Of a stretch of 64,000 bases of DNA, positions 24,779-32,659 are shown piece after piece. The translations under genes and the position numbers were made by a program. Position 1 is the stretch's first letter. Each line of letters starts with the position of its first letter. The notes under the pieces are model-generated. The model made no database searches, had not been told where the DNA came from, and saw nothing but the letters and a program-made list of their open reading frames with translations. Source of the stretch: CAWDXG01 sp963822115 (lineage in GTDB: Bacteria; Myxococcota_A; Polyangia; Polyangiales; Polyangiaceae); the NCBI GenBank assembly GCA_963822115.1, contig CAWGGM010000011.1:248001-312000 (forward strand), in the 5' to 3' direction.

Positions 24779-25769
24779 GGGGAAGGCCAGAAGTGCGCCG
24801 AGGGCAGCGCTGCTCGGCATCGGGCTGGCGGTAGCGACCGCCGGGTGCGGCGGCAAGGCGCTTGTGAAGACGACCTGCGGACCTGGCTCGGACAGCCGGG
24901 TCGCCTACACGCACGACGGGCGTGTCGACTTCGCCGTGGCCGGCGAGCAGATCGTGGCGAACCTGCAGGACTTCATCGTGGAGGTGCCGCTTGCCGGAGG
25001 GGACGGGACCAAGCTCGTCCAGGCCCTGACCACGGGGGAGCTGGCCGTCGCCCAGGGCAGCGCGTTCTATGTCGGGGAGCATGGCCAGCTCAAGGCGCAA
25101 ATCCAGGCGCTCTTCTCCGTGCCGCTAGCCGGCGGACAGCCGCAGCTGGTCATCGACAACGTATCCGGCAGCCCGATCAGCAGCGACGGCGACTCGGTGT
25201 ATCTCCAGACCGACCAGACGCACGTGCTGGAGGTGGACGCGAAGTCGAGCGCGACCGTTACGCTCCAGCTCGACAGCCAATTGGGCTATACCGCGTTGGT
25301 CACGGCGTACGGCGGTTTCGTCTACGTGGTCGGGCAGGACCCGACCGCGGGCAATGCCGACGTGATCGAGCGCATCCCGAAGCAGGGCGGCGCCGCGCAG
25401 CGCATCTACTCGGCGAGCGGCGCATCCGTAGGGAGCCTGACGGCCGACGCTTCAGGGCTGTACTGGAACGAGATCGAAGCAGGCACCTACGGATCGGGCA
25501 GCATCCGTCACGCGAACCTGGATGGTTCGTCCCCGGAAACGCTGCTGCCGCACACCCGCGCGATCTCCCTGGATGCCGACGGCGGGGCGCTCTACTTCTC
25601 GGAAGGCGACCGCATCGCCAGACTGACTCCCGACGGTCACGACACCACGCTCGTGCAAGGCCTCCAGCACCCCAGCGCGTTGCAACTGAGCGCCCACGAC
25701 GCCGTGTGGCTCGAACAGCTCAAGACCGACCCGAACGTGTGGATGATCGAAGTGGCGTGCGTGCGCTGA
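24774..25769 (+). CDS. beta-propeller lipoprotein
   Basis: 331 aa from ATG 24774; ATGs at 24753 and 24777 and a GTG at 24735 are in frame, so the start is uncertain. A basic/hydrophobic signal ends in lipobox ATAGC. The mature part consists of repeated four-strand blades with phrases such as IVEVPLAGGDGTKLV, LFSVPLAGGQPQLV, VIERIPKQGGAAQRI, IRHANLDGSSPETLL and IARLTPDGHDTTLV, about 45 residues apart. These are propeller repeats of the kind also present in the 26805-28037 product. Function unknown, probably a surface binding protein. It converges with the polyferredoxin gene. Confidence 0.7.
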   Translation: MMGKARSAPRAALLGIGLAVATAGCGGKALVKTTCGPGSDSRVAYTHDGRVDFAVAGEQIVANLQDFIVEVPLAGGDGTKLVQALTTGELAVAQGSAFYVGEHGQLKAQIQALFSVPLAGGQPQLVIDNVSGSPISSDGDSVYLQTDQTHVLEVDAKSSATVTLQLDSQLGYTALVTAYGGFVYVVGQDPTAGNADVIERIPKQGGAAQRIYSASGASVGSLTADASGLYWNEIEAGTYGSGSIRHANLDGSSPETLLPHTRAISLDADGGALYFSEGDRIARLTPDGHDTTLVQGLQHPSALQLSAHDAVWLEQLKTDPNVWMIEVACVR

Positions 25770-25792
25770 GCGGCGCCCTGGCGCGGCGCGCT

Positions 25793-26359
25793 TCAGGGTC
25801 GCTTTCTTCCCGCACGCACCAGGCTCTGGGCGGGGATGGTCACGCCCGTGGACCAGCTGGGCTTCAGGGCTAGAGCCCCTGTCGGACAAGCGCTCACGCA
25901 CTGCAGGCACCTCGAGCAGGCGTAGTGCGTCGATGCGTTGATCATCCCTCCCTCGTGCAGGCTTCGACCGTCGGAAAGCTCGGCTACGTAGCACGCCTTG
26001 TCACACAGGTTGCAGTGCACGCACTTGCTCTCCTCGAGCTTCACGCGCAGGAAGCTGAGCTTGTTGAGCGCGCCTCCCGCCCAGGCGATGGGACACCCGA
26101 GCTTGAAGTACGAGTAGAGGCTGCGTTGCTTTCCGTCGCCGGCGCCGAGCATGACCTCCATGATGGCGCCCATCGGGCACACCCAGCGGCAGAAGTACTT
26201 GCCCAGGAGGACTCCCGACACCGAGCCCACCAGCACCACCCACCACAAGCTCACCCCGTAGTGAGCCACCGCGTACCAGGTTGCCACCCCCAGCGCCGCC
26301 TGCACCATCCTCCGACGGTTGACGATGCGTTGCAGCAGCGTCTTCTTCCGGGCGCTCAC
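25793..26359 (-). CDS. membrane polyferredoxin (4Fe-4S, NapH/CcoG-like)
   Basis: 188 aa from a GTG at 26359 overlapping the ArsR stop (GTGA). Residues about 13-50 form membrane segments (VQAALGVATWYAVAHY, WWVVLVGSVSGVLLG), followed by FCRWVCPMGAIME, the Cys/Pro motif of NapH-type proteins. Two ferredoxin motifs follow: CVHCNLCDKACYV and CSRCLQCVSACPTG. It is thus a membrane-bound electron carrier with two [4Fe-4S] clusters. The short length (NapH is about 280 aa) means only part of the usual membrane core is present. Coupling to ArsR suggests a metal, sulphur or redox response. Confidence 0.8.
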   Translation of the reverse strand: MSARKKTLLQRIVNRRRMVQAALGVATWYAVAHYGVSLWWVVLVGSVSGVLLGKYFCRWVCPMGAIMEVMLGAGDGKQRSLYSYFKLGCPIAWAGGALNKLSFLRVKLEESKCVHCNLCDKACYVAELSDGRSLHEGGMINASTHYACSRCLQCVSACPTGALALKPSWSTGVTIPAQSLVRAGRKRP

Positions 26360-26682
26360 GATGCCCTCCTCGCCGGCACACCGGCGGACCGCTTCTTCGC
26401 TTGCTTTGCCAAGCGCGCCAACGACTGGAGCAGGGCCCGCGTATCCGGCTCGTCGGAAAGCGCGTACACGCGACACCTTCCATCCGGCGTGCACCTGAGC
26501 AGCCCGGACGTGGCGAGGATCTTCAGGTGCTTCGACACTGTGGCTTGCTCGGTCCGGCACACCTCCACCAATCGGGTGACGTTGGCGGGCTGGTGCGCGA
26601 GCTCGCCCACGATGCGCAAGCGCAGTGGATGTCCCAGGACACCGGCGATTTCCGCCATGCCGGAGAGATTCGGTTCGACCAT
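26356..26682 (-). CDS. ArsR-family winged-helix repressor
   Basis: 108 aa. The ArsR fold is clear: ALGHPLRLRI-like helix (VLGHPLRLRIVGEL), LVEVCRTEQATVSKHLKIL (recognition helix with a Cys in the usual ELCxC-like position) and the wing LLRCTPDGRCRVYALSD with two more Cys. The Cys set could bind a thiophilic metal or sense oxidants. The stop overlaps the start of the polyferredoxin gene, so it probably controls that gene and itself. The promoter lies so close that the mRNA may be leaderless. Confidence 0.85.
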   Translation of the reverse strand: MVEPNLSGMAEIAGVLGHPLRLRIVGELAHQPANVTRLVEVCRTEQATVSKHLKILATSGLLRCTPDGRCRVYALSDEPDTRALLQSLARLAKQAKKRSAGVPARRAS

Positions 26683-26687
26683 GGCAG

Positions 26688-26714
26688 ACGTATGCCACAG
26701 GCGACATATGTCAA
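26688..26714 (-). promoter_or_regulatory. arsR promoter with palindromic operator
   Basis: On the minus strand TTGACA (26714-26709) is followed after 15 bases by ATACGT (26693-26688). A perfect palindrome GACATATGTC (26703-26712) covers the -35 box, and a half-site GCATACGT covers the -10. The spacing puts the transcript start within a base or two of the ArsR ATG (26682). ArsR operators typically have this AT-rich inverted form, so auto-repression is likely. Confidence 0.55.
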
Positions 26715-26804
26715 CAATGGAATACGAGTGACGAGGCCCATCCGTAAATGACGCCGGCTGGTGTCTGCCAGGGGGGCCGGGCTTCCACGGCGTGCGCCCC
26801 GGCT

Positions 26805-28037
26805 CTAGTTCGTGGTCTTCATCACCGTGCCGTCGAGGAAGTTGGTCCAGTAGACGCTGGTCGCGTCGAGCGCGAGGCCCATTGGACCGTTCTGGCCGGA
26901 GGCCAGCGTGGTGATGCTTCCGCCTGCGAGGGGCAGTTTCGCTATGGTGCCTGCGCCGTTGCCGGCATCGTTGCTCCAGTAGACGCTGGTCGCGTCGAGC
27001 GCGAGGCCGACCGGACCGGGCTGGCCGGAAGCGAGCGTGGTGGGACTTCCGCCTGCGAGCGGCAGTTTCATCACCGTGCCGTCGTTGTTGCTGCCCGAGG
27101 TGACCCAGTAGACGCTGTTCGAATCCACTGCGATGGCATTCGGGTGGGCCTGCGCCGAGGCGAGTGTGGTGGGGGTTCCGCCTGCGAGCGGCGCTTTCAT
27201 CACCGTGCCGCTGCCAGCGCTGTTGCCGTAGCTGTCGAAATAGACGCTGGTCGCGTCGACCGCGATGGCGTTCAAAGCAGTCTGCCCGGAGACAAGCGTG
27301 GTCGGGCTTCCGCCTGCGAGCGGAACTTTCATCACGGTGCCGTCGCCGTAGTTGGTCCAGTAGACGCTGGTCTTGTCGACCGCGATGCCATTCGCATCGC
27401 TCTGTCCGGAGGCGAGCGTGGTGGGGGTTCCGCCTGCGAGCGGCACCTTCATCACGGTGCCGTCGCTGCCGCTGCCGTAGTCGACCCAGTAGACGCTGGT
27501 CGAGTCGACTGCGATGCCACTGGGCATGTACTGTCCGGAGGCGAGCGTGGTGGGGGTTCCGCCTGCGAGCGGCACCTTCATCACCGTGCCCGGGTGGACG
27601 TTGTCGGTCCAGTACACGCTGGTCGAGTCGACCGCGATGCCGACCGGACTGAGCTGACCGGAAGCGAGCTGGGTGACAGGGCCAGCGCCGCTGTCGGACG
27701 TGGCGCCGTCAGACTTGCCGCTGTCGGACGTAGCGTCGGACGCGGCGCCGTCGGACGTGGCGTCCGACGCGGCACCATCGGACGTGGCGTCCGACGCAGC
27801 GCTATCCGACGCGGCATCCGACGCAGCGCTGTCCGACGTGGCGTCCGACGCAGCGCTGTCCGACGTGGCGTCCGACGCAGCGCTGTCCGACGCGGCGCTA
27901 TCCGATCCGGCGCCGTCGGACGTTCCGGCATCATGGGAACTGCCCGAGGAGCTCGAGCCGCTGCCGCCGCACCCGACCGAGAGCGCTCCGAAAGCGACCA
28001 GGTACACAAGAAAGCGTGGGTCGGTGAATCGGTTCAT
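26805..28037 (-). CDS. beta-propeller lipoprotein with Ser-Asp-Ala repeat linker
   Basis: 410 aa. Lipobox SVGC (Cys23), then about 85 residues of Ser/Asp/Ala/Gly repeats with a 7-residue period (SDSAASD, ATSDSAA). The rest is seven near-identical repeats of about 42 residues: GIAVDSTSVYWTN followed by GTVMKVPLAGGTPTTL and ASGQ, i.e. a seven-blade propeller resembling NHL/SMP-type domains. The high identity among blades suggests recent expansion or gene conversion. Function unknown; a surface adhesin or sensor is plausible. The negatively charged linker is unusual compared with the Gly-rich linkers of the other lipoproteins here. Confidence 0.8.
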   Translation of the reverse strand: MNRFTDPRFLVYLVAFGALSVGCGGSGSSSSGSSHDAGTSDGAGSDSAASDSAASDATSDSAASDATSDSAASDAASDSAASDATSDGAASDATSDGAASDATSDSGKSDGATSDSGAGPVTQLASGQLSPVGIAVDSTSVYWTDNVHPGTVMKVPLAGGTPTTLASGQYMPSGIAVDSTSVYWVDYGSGSDGTVMKVPLAGGTPTTLASGQSDANGIAVDKTSVYWTNYGDGTVMKVPLAGGSPTTLVSGQTALNAIAVDATSVYFDSYGNSAGSGTVMKAPLAGGTPTTLASAQAHPNAIAVDSNSVYWVTSGSNNDGTVMKLPLAGGSPTTLASGQPGPVGLALDATSVYWSNDAGNGAGTIAKLPLAGGSITTLASGQNGPMGLALDATSVYWTNFLDGTVMKTTN

Positions 28038-28085
28038 CGACCCACGCTGGCGCGCCCGCCCACGAGTGTCAACGACGCCGCCGTC

Positions 28086-28643
28086 TCAGTTGGTCGCGAA
28101 GGCGACGTTGAATGCCGGCACCTTCTCGCTCTTGCCCGCGAAATCGAACTCGCGCTGTGGCGTGTAGATCGCATCGATGACGGCGATGACGTCCGAGAAC
28201 GGCGTCGTGTTGTCGGTGTGGAGCACGGCCTGGTCGAACTTCCTGTCGGTCGCGGCCCGGTGGTTGCCGTTCTTCTCCCACTCCTGGGAGATCGTCCTGG
28301 CGAGATCGGGGTAGGTGTAGTCGCCGTTCGAGCCGACCGGCCCCTTCTTGCGCGGAACGTCGATGGTGTTGACCACCGTGCTCCCTTCCTTCCACACCAG
28401 CTGGAACTTCCGGTCGCCCCGCATCTCGACTTCGAGCTGCTTTTCCTTCTTCGCCGACGGCCCCTTCACTGGGCCGGGCACGCGGGCGTCCGCGTTGATA
28501 CGCGCCATCTGCGACCACACCGCGGTGACCAGCAGGAACATCACGAGGCACAACAGGAAGTCGATGAACGGGATCAGCGGAATTTCGTGGTTGGCTGCGC
28601 GCTTCCCGCCATGTCCGCCGCCGCCAGTGTCGATGCCAGCCAT
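28086..28643 (-). CDS. ExbD/TolR-family protein
   Basis: 185 aa. After a short Gly/His-rich cytosolic segment, residues about 20-45 match the ExbD start: EIPLIPFIDFLLCLVMFLLV, with the functional Asp in the membrane segment. The periplasmic part (about 50-185) is longer than usual and includes VEMRGDRKFQLVWKEG and FSDVIAVIDAIYT, which correspond to the ExbD core strand and helix. No exbB/tolQ or tonB gene is adjacent, so the motor partner must be elsewhere. The gene follows the propeller lipoprotein region but has its own leader. Confidence 0.8.
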   Translation of the reverse strand: MAGIDTGGGGHGGKRAANHEIPLIPFIDFLLCLVMFLLVTAVWSQMARINADARVPGPVKGPSAKKEKQLEVEMRGDRKFQLVWKEGSTVVNTIDVPRKKGPVGSNGDYTYPDLARTISQEWEKNGNHRAATDRKFDQAVLHTDNTTPFSDVIAVIDAIYTPQREFDFAGKSEKVPAFNVAFATN

Positions 28644-28797
28644 GAGTGCTCCTCTCTTCGCCCTGATCCAACGTTGAGGGTTCGAACGCCTGACCGTAGG
28701 AGCTCGTCAGTGCCTGCGGACGGACGTTCCTTGAGTGGGACACGCAAGCGCAGAATTCCTTGCCCAGATCCCCAACGTGCCTGACGTTTCCCGGTAG

Positions 28798-28813
28798 GCC
28801 GGAATAATCCGGC
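28798..28813. other. small intergenic hairpin
   Basis: GCCGGA-ATAA-TCCGGC is a perfect 6-bp stem with a 4-base loop in the gap between the lipoprotein gene ending at 28874 and the ExbD gene. It could end the upstream minus-strand transcript or be a small operator. The rest of 28644-28873 shows nothing else. Confidence 0.3.
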
Positions 28814-28873
28814 AGGTGAACACCACGTCCGGCTACGTTGGCTGACTTCTCGCGACAATCGAGACAGATGTTT

Positions 28874-29851
28874 TCAGTGCCCGCGCCACGTTACGGAATG
28901 GAAGAAGCGCAGTGCTGTCGCTTCCCTGAGGGCGCTTGCCCGGTCGGCGATCACGCCCAGCTGGTAGAGGTGGTTGCCCACGATGAACATTCGCCAGCGC
29001 AGCTGGTGCTTCTTGGTCATCAAGAGTTCGCGCCCTCGCACACCATCGTGGTCTACCGCGGACGTAAACAGTATCTTGAAGCCGGACGACTGCATGCCCG
29101 ACGCCGCGTGGTCCAGAATCGCGTCGGCGGCCTGGGGATACGCCGCCACGCGCGGGTCCAGTCGGGTTGCAGCGACGATGAAAGCCAGCTCGTCGACTCC
29201 ACCGAGGTAGTACGTCACGGTCTTCGTCTTCGTCTTCGGGTCGTCGCTGGCGCTCTCCATGGCGTCGGCGGGGACGGAAACCGTCATCCCTTCCTCCACC
29301 CACGGCGCGATCCGCCACGGAACTTCGACGCGGCAACCGTCGACGAAGCGTTTCGCAACCGACGGATCGATGGCGTGGTCCGGGTCGGTAACGCCGGCCA
29401 GGAGCATGCCGTCGCCGACGACGACGAATCGCCGGACGACGTTGGCGCCGTCCTTGTCCTTGCCGGCCGCGTCGACACCACGGAAACCGTTGTCGACGAG
29501 CGAGTGCACTTTGTGAATGCCCGGGCCGAGTAACTTCACGGCATTGGCCAGCGCCACCTTGTCGTCCCTCCGGGCCTTCATGTCCACAAGCATGCACAAA
29601 AACGTGGTGCTCTTCTTCTCGAGTGAAAATCCCGAGTAGTGCAGCGTCGTGCCTTTCTGTTGCGTGTCGCCGACCGCCTCGTTGGGCGGCTGTGGAAAAC
29701 GCGCGCGAAGCCCGGAGAGCGGAAGCGAGTACTGTCGCCAGCTGGCTCGAGGTGCCGAGGAGTGCGGAGCCGCGTGCGCAGCAGGTCGCGTCGCGGGACT
29801 GCAGCCAACCAGGCAGCACGCCAGCACGCCAAGAAGCCGGGTCCCCGTCAC
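28874..29851 (-). CDS. lipoprotein coupled to the M16-like gene
   Basis: 325 aa from a GTG that overlaps the TGA of the M16-like gene (GTGA). A signal with lipobox LVGC (Cys16) precedes a mature domain of mixed strands and helices with no repeats: YSLPLSGLRARFPQPP, FSLEKKSTTFLCMLVDMKA, RVEVPWRIAPWVEEGM, VTYYLGGVDELAFIVAATR, RWRMFIVGNHLYQLGV. The first and last phrases resemble DUF-type 'FPGxP' domains found in exported proteins. I do not assign a family. Coupling suggests it works with the upstream peptidase-like protein. Confidence 0.7.
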   Translation of the reverse strand: MTGTRLLGVLACCLVGCSPATRPAAHAAPHSSAPRASWRQYSLPLSGLRARFPQPPNEAVGDTQQKGTTLHYSGFSLEKKSTTFLCMLVDMKARRDDKVALANAVKLLGPGIHKVHSLVDNGFRGVDAAGKDKDGANVVRRFVVVGDGMLLAGVTDPDHAIDPSVAKRFVDGCRVEVPWRIAPWVEEGMTVSVPADAMESASDDPKTKTKTVTYYLGGVDELAFIVAATRLDPRVAAYPQAADAILDHAASGMQSSGFKILFTSAVDHDGVRGRELLMTKKHQLRWRMFIVGNHLYQLGVIADRASALREATALRFFHSVTWRGH

Positions 29852-31683
29852 GGCTTGGCTCCCTTCGCGTCGGCGCTCCGCAAGACGACTTTCAACCCCA
29901 GCTTTTCCAGGGGTTCGCGGGCATCGTTGACGGGGCCGTAGGCCACCACCGTGGCGTGGTCCGGCAGCAGATACTGCTTGGCGACGCGCTGGACCGCGGC
30001 CATGTTGACCATCTCCTCGCGACGGTACAGCACCTCGTCGACATCCGCCGTCGCCGCGCGCGTTGCGATCTGGACCAACTCGCCGTGAGTCGCCGCTGCA
30101 TCCCTGTAGGGCTTCCTCATCCAAGCGAGCACGCCACGCTGCGCATCGAGCAACTCGCTCGGGGGAAGGGCTCCGCTCCGTAGCTTCTCCATCTCGTCGA
30201 AGACGGCTCTGACGAAAGTGCTCACGTCGAGCGGCGGCACGCTGCACTCGACGTGGAGAAACGGCAGCTCGGCCGGAAGCCAGGAATCTGTCGTGAGCGC
30301 CCCGTGGTCCTTGACGCCCAGCTCGGACAGATGGCGGTCGAACGACGACCCGGCCAGGAAGAAGTACGGCACCAGCAGTCCCACCGCGAGATCCGGATCG
30401 TTCCAGCCCGGAAGCGGCACGTTGACCGAGACTTCGACCTGTTTTGGCTTCGGGTCGTCGAACAAGTACGCGCCCGCGCTGGCGTGCAATGCCCGGCTCT
30501 TCGGCGCCGCCTGGACGCGGAGCGGCTTGTCGGCTTTCGCGAGTGTCTTCTGGACCGCGTCGAGCGTCGTGTCGCCCGAGACGACGTAGGTGACCTGCGA
30601 CGCTACAGCCTGGCTCTGGAGATAGTGCGACAGCTGGGCGAGTGACAGCTTGTCCGCACCGCTGTCCGGTGGCGGCAGATGGTAGCGGTGCCGGGCAGGG
30701 ATCATCGAGTTCAGCAGGTACTGTTCGAGGCGCGCCGGCGTCGACAGCTCCCGCTTGCGCCTCTGCTGCGTCAGCCGGCCGAACTTCGCGGCGTCGAGGT
30801 CGTGCACAAGGAGCACCTGCGTCGCCAGCGTGGCGGCCTTGTCGAGATCCTGCGGGCGCACCGTGAAGTCGACCCACATCGCGTCGTCGTTGTAGTTGCC
30901 GACAGTGACGAACACGGCGCCGAGACGGCTCGCCGCGTCGTAGAAGCTCTGTCCGTTGTCGAGACGGCTCTTCAGCAGAACCGAGGGCAGCAGCTTGAAC
31001 GAGCCGCAGCACGGCGGCTTGTCGCGCCAGCGCAACACGGCGGACAGCCGCACCAGGCCGCTGCCCGGGCGCGCAAGGAACAGGAGCCGCGCGCCGCGGT
31101 GCAGGTGCACGTCGTCGGCAACCGGTGGGGAAAAGCCGCCACCGTTCTGCGCCCGCGGGGGAGCGTAGCGGAACGCCTGGTCCGCAGGCGGTGGGAGCGG
31201 CCGCGCTGGATCAGACGGTTGGGGCGCCTGTTTGCGAGCGGGCGCGGCTGCCGGCTTGCCGGGCTCGAGGATGCCCTCGGTGCGACGGGAAAGCGGAAGC
31301 TCGCGCTTCACGGCGGCGGCGACCTGCCCGACCGTCAAGGTCGCGTAGTGTTTCTGGTACGTCGCGTAGTAGCCGGGATCGTGTTTCAACACCCAGCAGT
31401 CCGTCGCGAAGCTGGCGCGATGATCGAGCGCGTCGTTGAGCATGGCGGTCTGTGCTGCGAGCAGGCGCTGGGATGTGCCCATTTCCGAACTGTCGATGTG
31501 ACCCGCGGCCAGCGCCCGGATCTGCTGTTCGATCGCGGTGCGAAGCTCCCCGACGTTGTGCCCTGCGTCCGCGACGGACTCGATCGTGAAGGCGCTGGCG
31601 TCGTCATTCGAGGATTGTCGCGCGCCAATACTCTGCGCGATGTGATGTTCCACCAACTGCTTGTGGAGTCGGGTCATCAGCAC
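29848..31683 (-). CDS. M16-like peptidase, 3' segment of a frameshifted gene
   Basis: 611 codons from the first ATG in this frame. It continues the M16 fold begun by 31604-32569: FTIESVADAGHNVGELRTAIEQQ is the end of the first half. A Pro-rich linker and a second M16 domain follow (LRLSAVLRWRDKP-like start, VDFTVRPQDLDKAATLA, YVVSGDTTLDAVQKTL, VEVSVNVPLPGWNDPD, RDAAATHGELVQIATRA). Upstream of the ATG the same frame reads NVAARVLMTRLHKQLVEHH, the expected helix, so the gene is split by one base near 31700. No zinc site lies in this part. Two-domain M16 proteins form clamshells; this one is probably exported. Confidence 0.75.
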   Translation of the reverse strand: MLMTRLHKQLVEHHIAQSIGARQSSNDDASAFTIESVADAGHNVGELRTAIEQQIRALAAGHIDSSEMGTSQRLLAAQTAMLNDALDHRASFATDCWVLKHDPGYYATYQKHYATLTVGQVAAAVKRELPLSRRTEGILEPGKPAAAPARKQAPQPSDPARPLPPPADQAFRYAPPRAQNGGGFSPPVADDVHLHRGARLLFLARPGSGLVRLSAVLRWRDKPPCCGSFKLLPSVLLKSRLDNGQSFYDAASRLGAVFVTVGNYNDDAMWVDFTVRPQDLDKAATLATQVLLVHDLDAAKFGRLTQQRRKRELSTPARLEQYLLNSMIPARHRYHLPPPDSGADKLSLAQLSHYLQSQAVASQVTYVVSGDTTLDAVQKTLAKADKPLRVQAAPKSRALHASAGAYLFDDPKPKQVEVSVNVPLPGWNDPDLAVGLLVPYFFLAGSSFDRHLSELGVKDHGALTTDSWLPAELPFLHVECSVPPLDVSTFVRAVFDEMEKLRSGALPPSELLDAQRGVLAWMRKPYRDAAATHGELVQIATRAATADVDEVLYRREEMVNMAAVQRVAKQYLLPDHATVVAYGPVNDAREPLEKLGLKVVLRSADAKGAKP

Positions 31684-32569
31684 GCGGGCCGCGACGTTCG
31701 AGCGCCTGGTCGTCCTGTGTGAAGTACGCCGCGGTGCGCCACGACAGCGCGATGGCCGGGTTTTTCACGCCGGCCTTCATCTCGAAACGGTGTGGCGTTG
31801 GCGCCGGATGATGCCGCGGCGGCAGGTCGAGCGGGGTGCGCGGCAGACTGCCGAAATACTGGTCGGCCCACTTGTCTACACTGGCCGCCGGAGCTGCGCC
31901 GTAGACGGCGACGACGGCATGATCGACTCCGTACATCCTGCGTGCTCGCTGCCTCAGCTCCGCAGGTGAGAGCCGGCGCAACGCCGCCAGATCGAGACCG
32001 TGGCCGTAGGAGTCGGCAGGCCCGTACGCCTCCGTCTGCGCGCGATCCCACAGCTTCGAGTACGGGTCGTCGTCGAGTTGCTGTTTTCGCTGTTCGAGGT
32101 CGGACATGGCGTCCGCAACCGAGGCCGCGTCGATGCCGTCGGAGAAGTACGCCGCGCGATCGCTCGCAAGCCAGAGGGCGAGACGCACGGCCGACGCCGG
32201 CACGAGCTCGCGCAAGACCGTTCGATCCCTGAGAGCGAGCACGTTCGGCTGCCAGGGCGGGAAACCCATCGCGCGGATCAGGTCGTCGCGGTCCTCCCGC
32301 CGCACGTGACGGGTCGAGACGCGCTTCAGAAGCGCACCCATCAATTCGGAAAGGCCAGGACTGTCAGCGGGGTCGTCCGCCATTCCGACCGGAAAACGCA
32401 CGACGATTGCCGCGAACGGCGTCTGCGCGTCGTGGACCTCGATGAGCTGGGCGCCGTTGGCCATCGAGCGCGGCGTGCCGGGAGCCCCGGTGGCGTATGA
32501 GGAGAAGGCAGCTGTTCCAATGAGAAACGCGCCAACAACACTCCAGATTCTGATTCGTCCGAGCCCCAT
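31604..32569 (-). CDS. M16-like peptidase, 5' segment of a frameshifted gene, zinc motif lost
   Basis: 321 codons. A signal peptide (WSVVGAFLIGTAAFSSYA) precedes an M16 domain: GAQLIEVHDAQTPFAAIVVRF, VGMADDPADSPGLSEL, then VLRELVPASAVRLALWLASD and YGVDHAVVAVYG. The zinc motif HxxEH expected after 'PGL' reads SELMG, so the domain cannot bind zinc in the usual way. After WRTAAYFTQDDQAL this frame departs from M16 sequence, while the adjacent frame resumes it, indicating a one-base shift near 31700. With 29848-31683 this makes one protein of about 900 residues. Confidence 0.7.
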   Translation of the reverse strand: MGLGRIRIWSVVGAFLIGTAAFSSYATGAPGTPRSMANGAQLIEVHDAQTPFAAIVVRFPVGMADDPADSPGLSELMGALLKRVSTRHVRREDRDDLIRAMGFPPWQPNVLALRDRTVLRELVPASAVRLALWLASDRAAYFSDGIDAASVADAMSDLEQRKQQLDDDPYSKLWDRAQTEAYGPADSYGHGLDLAALRRLSPAELRQRARRMYGVDHAVVAVYGAAPAASVDKWADQYFGSLPRTPLDLPPRHHPAPTPHRFEMKAGVKNPAIALSWRTAAYFTQDDQALERRGPRADDPTPQAVGGTSHRAEYWRATILE

Positions 32570-32659
32570 CCAGTAGATAAGAGTCGGCGCGCAGCGCTCC
32601 GGTCAAGCCGCGCGACTGATTTCCCTCTGTTCAAGCATCAGGCACAGCGCTTGCAGTCG

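Noticed and set aside
28670..28690. GGGTTCGAACGCC resembling a tRNA T-arm
   Set aside because: No acceptor or anticodon stems can be built around it; no other tRNA-like sequence was seen.
26748..28784. A long plus-strand frame with repeated VGPVDAGRVDRD-like peptides
   Set aside because: The repeats are the antisense image of the propeller blades in the minus-strand lipoprotein.
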